Positions 61,991 to 64,000 of a DNA stretch of 64,000 nucleotides are shown here, one piece after another. Location: positions 124,001 to 188,000 of the forward strand of contig NZ_JBHUPY010000025.1 in the NCBI RefSeq assembly GCF_042688385.1, in the 5' to 3' direction. Under the pieces are notes generated by a model that saw only the letters and a program-made list of their open reading frames with translations, did not search any database and was not told the origin of the DNA. The first letter of the stretch is position 1; the number at the start of each line of letters is the position of its first letter. The position numbers and the translations under genes are program-made. The stretch comes from Herpetosiphon sp042688385. GTDB lineage: Bacteria > Chloroflexota > Chloroflexia > Chloroflexales > Herpetosiphonaceae.

Positions 61991-62689
61991 ATGAATCAAG
62001 CAAACTGGAGCCAGAATGCCATGCAGCATTTGGTACAAACCTTGGTCGCGCCAGTTGATCAACACGCATGCGACACATGCTGCGATCAACTGGCCATCTA
62101 TACTGAGCGCAACCAGCGCATCGCCCAACAATACTTACCACCCAGCATCCAACAACACTTAGATGCCTGCGTGAGCTGCGCGGAATATTTCGCCGCCCTC
62201 GATCGCTCTTTTACCGCTGTCGACAACGATTTGCCAGTGCCAGCCCCAGATTTAGGCTTTTTGCAGCAAGCGCCAAGTTGGTACGAGCGGGTTGCTGCAG
62301 CCCTAGCCTTGGTTGGCAAAAATATCCAAATCAGCCTCAATCAAAGCTTGCTCGATGGCTTTACCGCGTTGCAACCAGTCCAGCCAGCCTTGCGCGGCGA
62401 AACCAATCAGCCATTGCAATTGACCTTCACGCCAAGCATTCAACCGTTGCGTGAGATCAATTTGGCAATTTACCCTGCTGAAGCGAATGTTTGCCGCGTG
62501 CGGGTGCAAGTGCAACTCCACGACCGTGAATGGCCCGATTTGGCTCAGATTGGCGTGCATTTGATCGCCGCCTCAGGCCGCCAAAGCAGCGAAACCGACG
62601 TTTGGGGCGAAGCAGTCTTTAGCGATGTTCAAGCAGCTGATGTTGCTGGCTTAACTTTAGAAATCGAGTTGCCAACTCCAATCAACTGA
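61991..62689 (+). CDS. Zinc-finger (anti-sigma-like) protein
   Basis: 232 residues. An early DACVSCAEYF after HL (HxxxCxxC) is the anti-sigma zinc-finger pattern, preceded by DQHACDTCCDQL. The C-terminal half is a predicted beta-rich domain with no membrane helix, so the protein would be a soluble anti-sigma or adaptor. It lies 62 bases after the sigma factor gene. Its last about 60 bases overlap the 3' end of the convergent CHAT gene. Release mechanism unknown. Confidence 0.72.
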   Translation: MNQANWSQNAMQHLVQTLVAPVDQHACDTCCDQLAIYTERNQRIAQQYLPPSIQQHLDACVSCAEYFAALDRSFTAVDNDLPVPAPDLGFLQQAPSWYERVAAALALVGKNIQISLNQSLLDGFTALQPVQPALRGETNQPLQLTFTPSIQPLREINLAIYPAEANVCRVRVQVQLHDREWPDLAQIGVHLIAASGRQSSETDVWGEAVFSDVQAADVAGLTLEIELPTPIN

Positions 62690-63999
62690 TAGCCCGCCCA
62701 ATAATGAGGATCGGCAAACGGGTATTCACCCTGCTGGCTTGGCGCAAGCGGGATGCTTACCTGTGCTTCAGGCATGCTGCGAATCTGTTGAATCGCATGC
62801 TGAAGTGCTTCTGCTGGCTCAAATTCCGCTTGCAAGGCCTGATAAAACAACTGCATCAAGACCGCACTTGCCACATCATCAACTGGCCAGAGCGTCACCA
62901 AAACCGCCCGTGCCCCGACCGCCAAAAACGCCCGCACCAAGCCAAACGGCTCATCGCCACGCACAATTTCGCTCACACCACTTTGACAAGCACTCAACAC
63001 CACCAAGTCCGCATCCAACTGCCAGTTGGTCAGAATATCCAAGGCCGAAACTGTCTGATTTGGGCCAAATTGTAGCCACGAGGCCAATGGTTGGTCAAGC
63101 ACAAACACGCCATGACAGGCAATATGCACAATTCGATAATCGCCCAGCTGCTGATCGATATTTGGCGCTGGCAGCGGATAATGTTGGCCACCAAGTGCCG
63201 CTACCGCTGCTGATGCCTCAGCATGAGTATGCACCAAGGCTGGCTCAACCCCACCCGCATAGCTCAAGGCCACACATGGCGCGCTGGCTTGGCTTGGTTG
63301 GCGTTGGCTTAATTGGAGATAACTGGCAGCGCTGGGAATCGTGGTTGTGGGCAGATCAAGCCCAAGCTCGCCCAGCAAAAGTGCATTCCACGGCACATGA
63401 TGCAAAGCGCCATGCGGCACAACCAGCACATGCTGCGCCTGTTGCAAGAAATTTTGGGCTGGGCCAAGGAGACGTTGGGCGAGACGTTGCAAAATCGCTG
63501 GGCGCAAAAAGCGTCGCCCATCACACTGAAACGGTGAAGTTGCCAAGAGAATATTTGGGTCGACCTGGCAATTGAAGGCTTGAACTTCATCGGTCGTAAT
63601 GGCAAACAGCCAAGTTGCTGCTGGTTGAATTAACAAACTGCGCAAGGCCTTAGCCGTCGTTGGTAACGCCGCCAAGAGGCTGGCCTCCGGCCCAACCGCG
63701 CCAAGTGTCATATAATCGAGCATCAGGCTGCCCTGTGCCAAGCCCTGTTGCAAATCGCTAAGGCTGGGAATCGTGCCAAATGCTTGATTGGTTTGGCCAT
63801 TGCGGGCAAGTAAATCGTTGAGCGCCCGTGCTCGCGCTTTTTCAGCCATCAAAAAGGCTTGTTCAAGCTTATCTTGAGCCAAATAGGCCGCAATCGCGCC
63901 TTCGTAGACTTGTTGCCAACGCCCCATCAAGCTAATTTGCAGGCTTTCAGCCAAAATTGGCGCACGCATTGCCTCAATCAAATCAATCGCTTGCAGATA
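62629..63999 (-). CDS. CHAT-domain (caspase-like) protein, 5' end beyond the window
   Basis: Open at the right edge; about 456 residues seen, the C-terminal part. Helical TPR-like segments (YLAQDKLEQAFLMAEKARAR and ALNDLLARNG) precede the CHAT peptidase domain: HVLVVPHGALHHVPWNALLL, HIACHG (catalytic His near 63112), DADLVVLSACQSG (Cys near 62986), GDEPFGLVRAFLAVGARAVL. CHAT proteases cut partners on signal, as in Craspase and gasdermin systems. The ATG at 63951 or an upstream start lies within or beyond the window. It overlaps the zinc-finger gene convergently by 61 bases. Confidence 0.88.
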   Translation of the reverse strand, partial: YLQAIDLIEAMRAPILAESLQISLMGRWQQVYEGAIAAYLAQDKLEQAFLMAEKARARALNDLLARNGQTNQAFGTIPSLSDLQQGLAQGSLMLDYMTLGAVGPEASLLAALPTTAKALRSLLIQPAATWLFAITTDEVQAFNCQVDPNILLATSPFQCDGRRFLRPAILQRLAQRLLGPAQNFLQQAQHVLVVPHGALHHVPWNALLLGELGLDLPTTTIPSAASYLQLSQRQPSQASAPCVALSYAGGVEPALVHTHAEASAAVAALGGQHYPLPAPNIDQQLGDYRIVHIACHGVFVLDQPLASWLQFGPNQTVSALDILTNWQLDADLVVLSACQSGVSEIVRGDEPFGLVRAFLAVGARAVLVTLWPVDDVASAVLMQLFYQALQAEFEPAEALQHAIQQIRSMPEAQVSIPLAPSQQGEYPFADPHYWAGYQLIGVGNSISKVKPATSAA

Positions 64000-64000
64000 A

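Noticed and set aside
62739..63575. 278-residue plus-strand frame opposite the CHAT gene
   Set aside because: It is antisense to a clear CHAT domain; Pro/His/Gln-rich shadow composition.
1..64000. CRISPR arrays, tRNA/rRNA genes, insertion sequences, prophage genes
   Set aside because: No regularly spaced repeats with unique spacers, no tRNA-like cloverleaf, and no transposase or phage protein were seen. The tandem array at 50.7 kb has too few, too long units for CRISPR.

Overview
The window looks like a chromosomal segment of a filamentous Chloroflexota bacterium, most likely Herpetosiphon or a close relative. This assignment rests on gene content and style, not on a database match. The supports are moderate GC, a hybrid NRPS/PKS locus, an isopentenyl phosphate kinase, a CrtD-like carotenoid enzyme, a Thr/Pro-rich secreted protein ending in LWLPLVVREK, STAND and CHAT proteins, and intergenic DNA filled with recurring GC-rich repeats. 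No rRNA, tRNA, CRISPR array, transposase or phage gene was seen.

Layout. (1) 1-9.7 kb: the end of a biosynthetic cluster, with an NRPS module (C-A-PCP, cut by the window edge), a PKS module with terminal thioesterase, a type II thioesterase, a family 1 glycosyltransferase and a TylF-type O-methyltransferase. Together they suggest an aromatic amino acid extended by one ketide, released, glycosylated and O-methylated. (2) 9.7-24.5 kb: mixed single genes: a small membrane protein, an RraA-like protein, a lamin-tail secreted protein, a deoxyinosine DNA glycosylase, a broken rifampicin-phosphotransferase-like gene, a GNAT enzyme, a SnoaL-like protein, a DHA2 exporter, an orphan GAF histidine kinase, a UMF1/Atg22-like transporter, cbiA, and a decayed Tat-exported protein gene with three frameshifts. 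(3) 24.6-28.0 kb: kdpDE. (4) 28.0-32.2 kb: a split STAND system, in which an ATPase overlaps a zinc-ribbon/winged-helix/TPR/membrane protein. (5) 32.2-36.7 kb: a FAD oxidoreductase, a lipoprotein with two DUF881 proteins, isopentenyl phosphate kinase and a zinc-ribbon protein. (6) 36.8-41.4 kb: a mosaic secreted trypsin, a LuxR-type regulator and a divergent HTH-TM regulator that shares an extracellular domain with the protease. (7) 41.4-44.9 kb: DUF951 with an AcoX-like kinase, and a YcgR/YcgQ-type permease operon. (8) 45.6-50.6 kb: the kdp potassium pump operon, including kdpF and two small membrane ORFs, preceded by helically phased TTGAT repeats. (9) 51-61 kb: a UvrA-like protein divergent from a tandem-MerR regulator, an epimerase, two small ORFs, a nitronate monooxygenase, pyrophosphatase, a CrtD-like enzyme and a lone receiver protein. 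(10) 61.3-64 kb: ECF sigma factor, zinc-finger protein and a convergent CHAT protease-like protein cut by the window edge.

The most interesting candidates are the split STAND system (28-32 kb), the protease/HTH-TM/LuxR locus with its GGTCTA repeats (37-41 kb), the ECF/zinc-finger/CHAT locus at the right end, the extra small ORFs and phased operator in the kdp operon, and a composite family of intergenic repeats. Functions come from motifs read by eye and general family knowledge; no searches were run.
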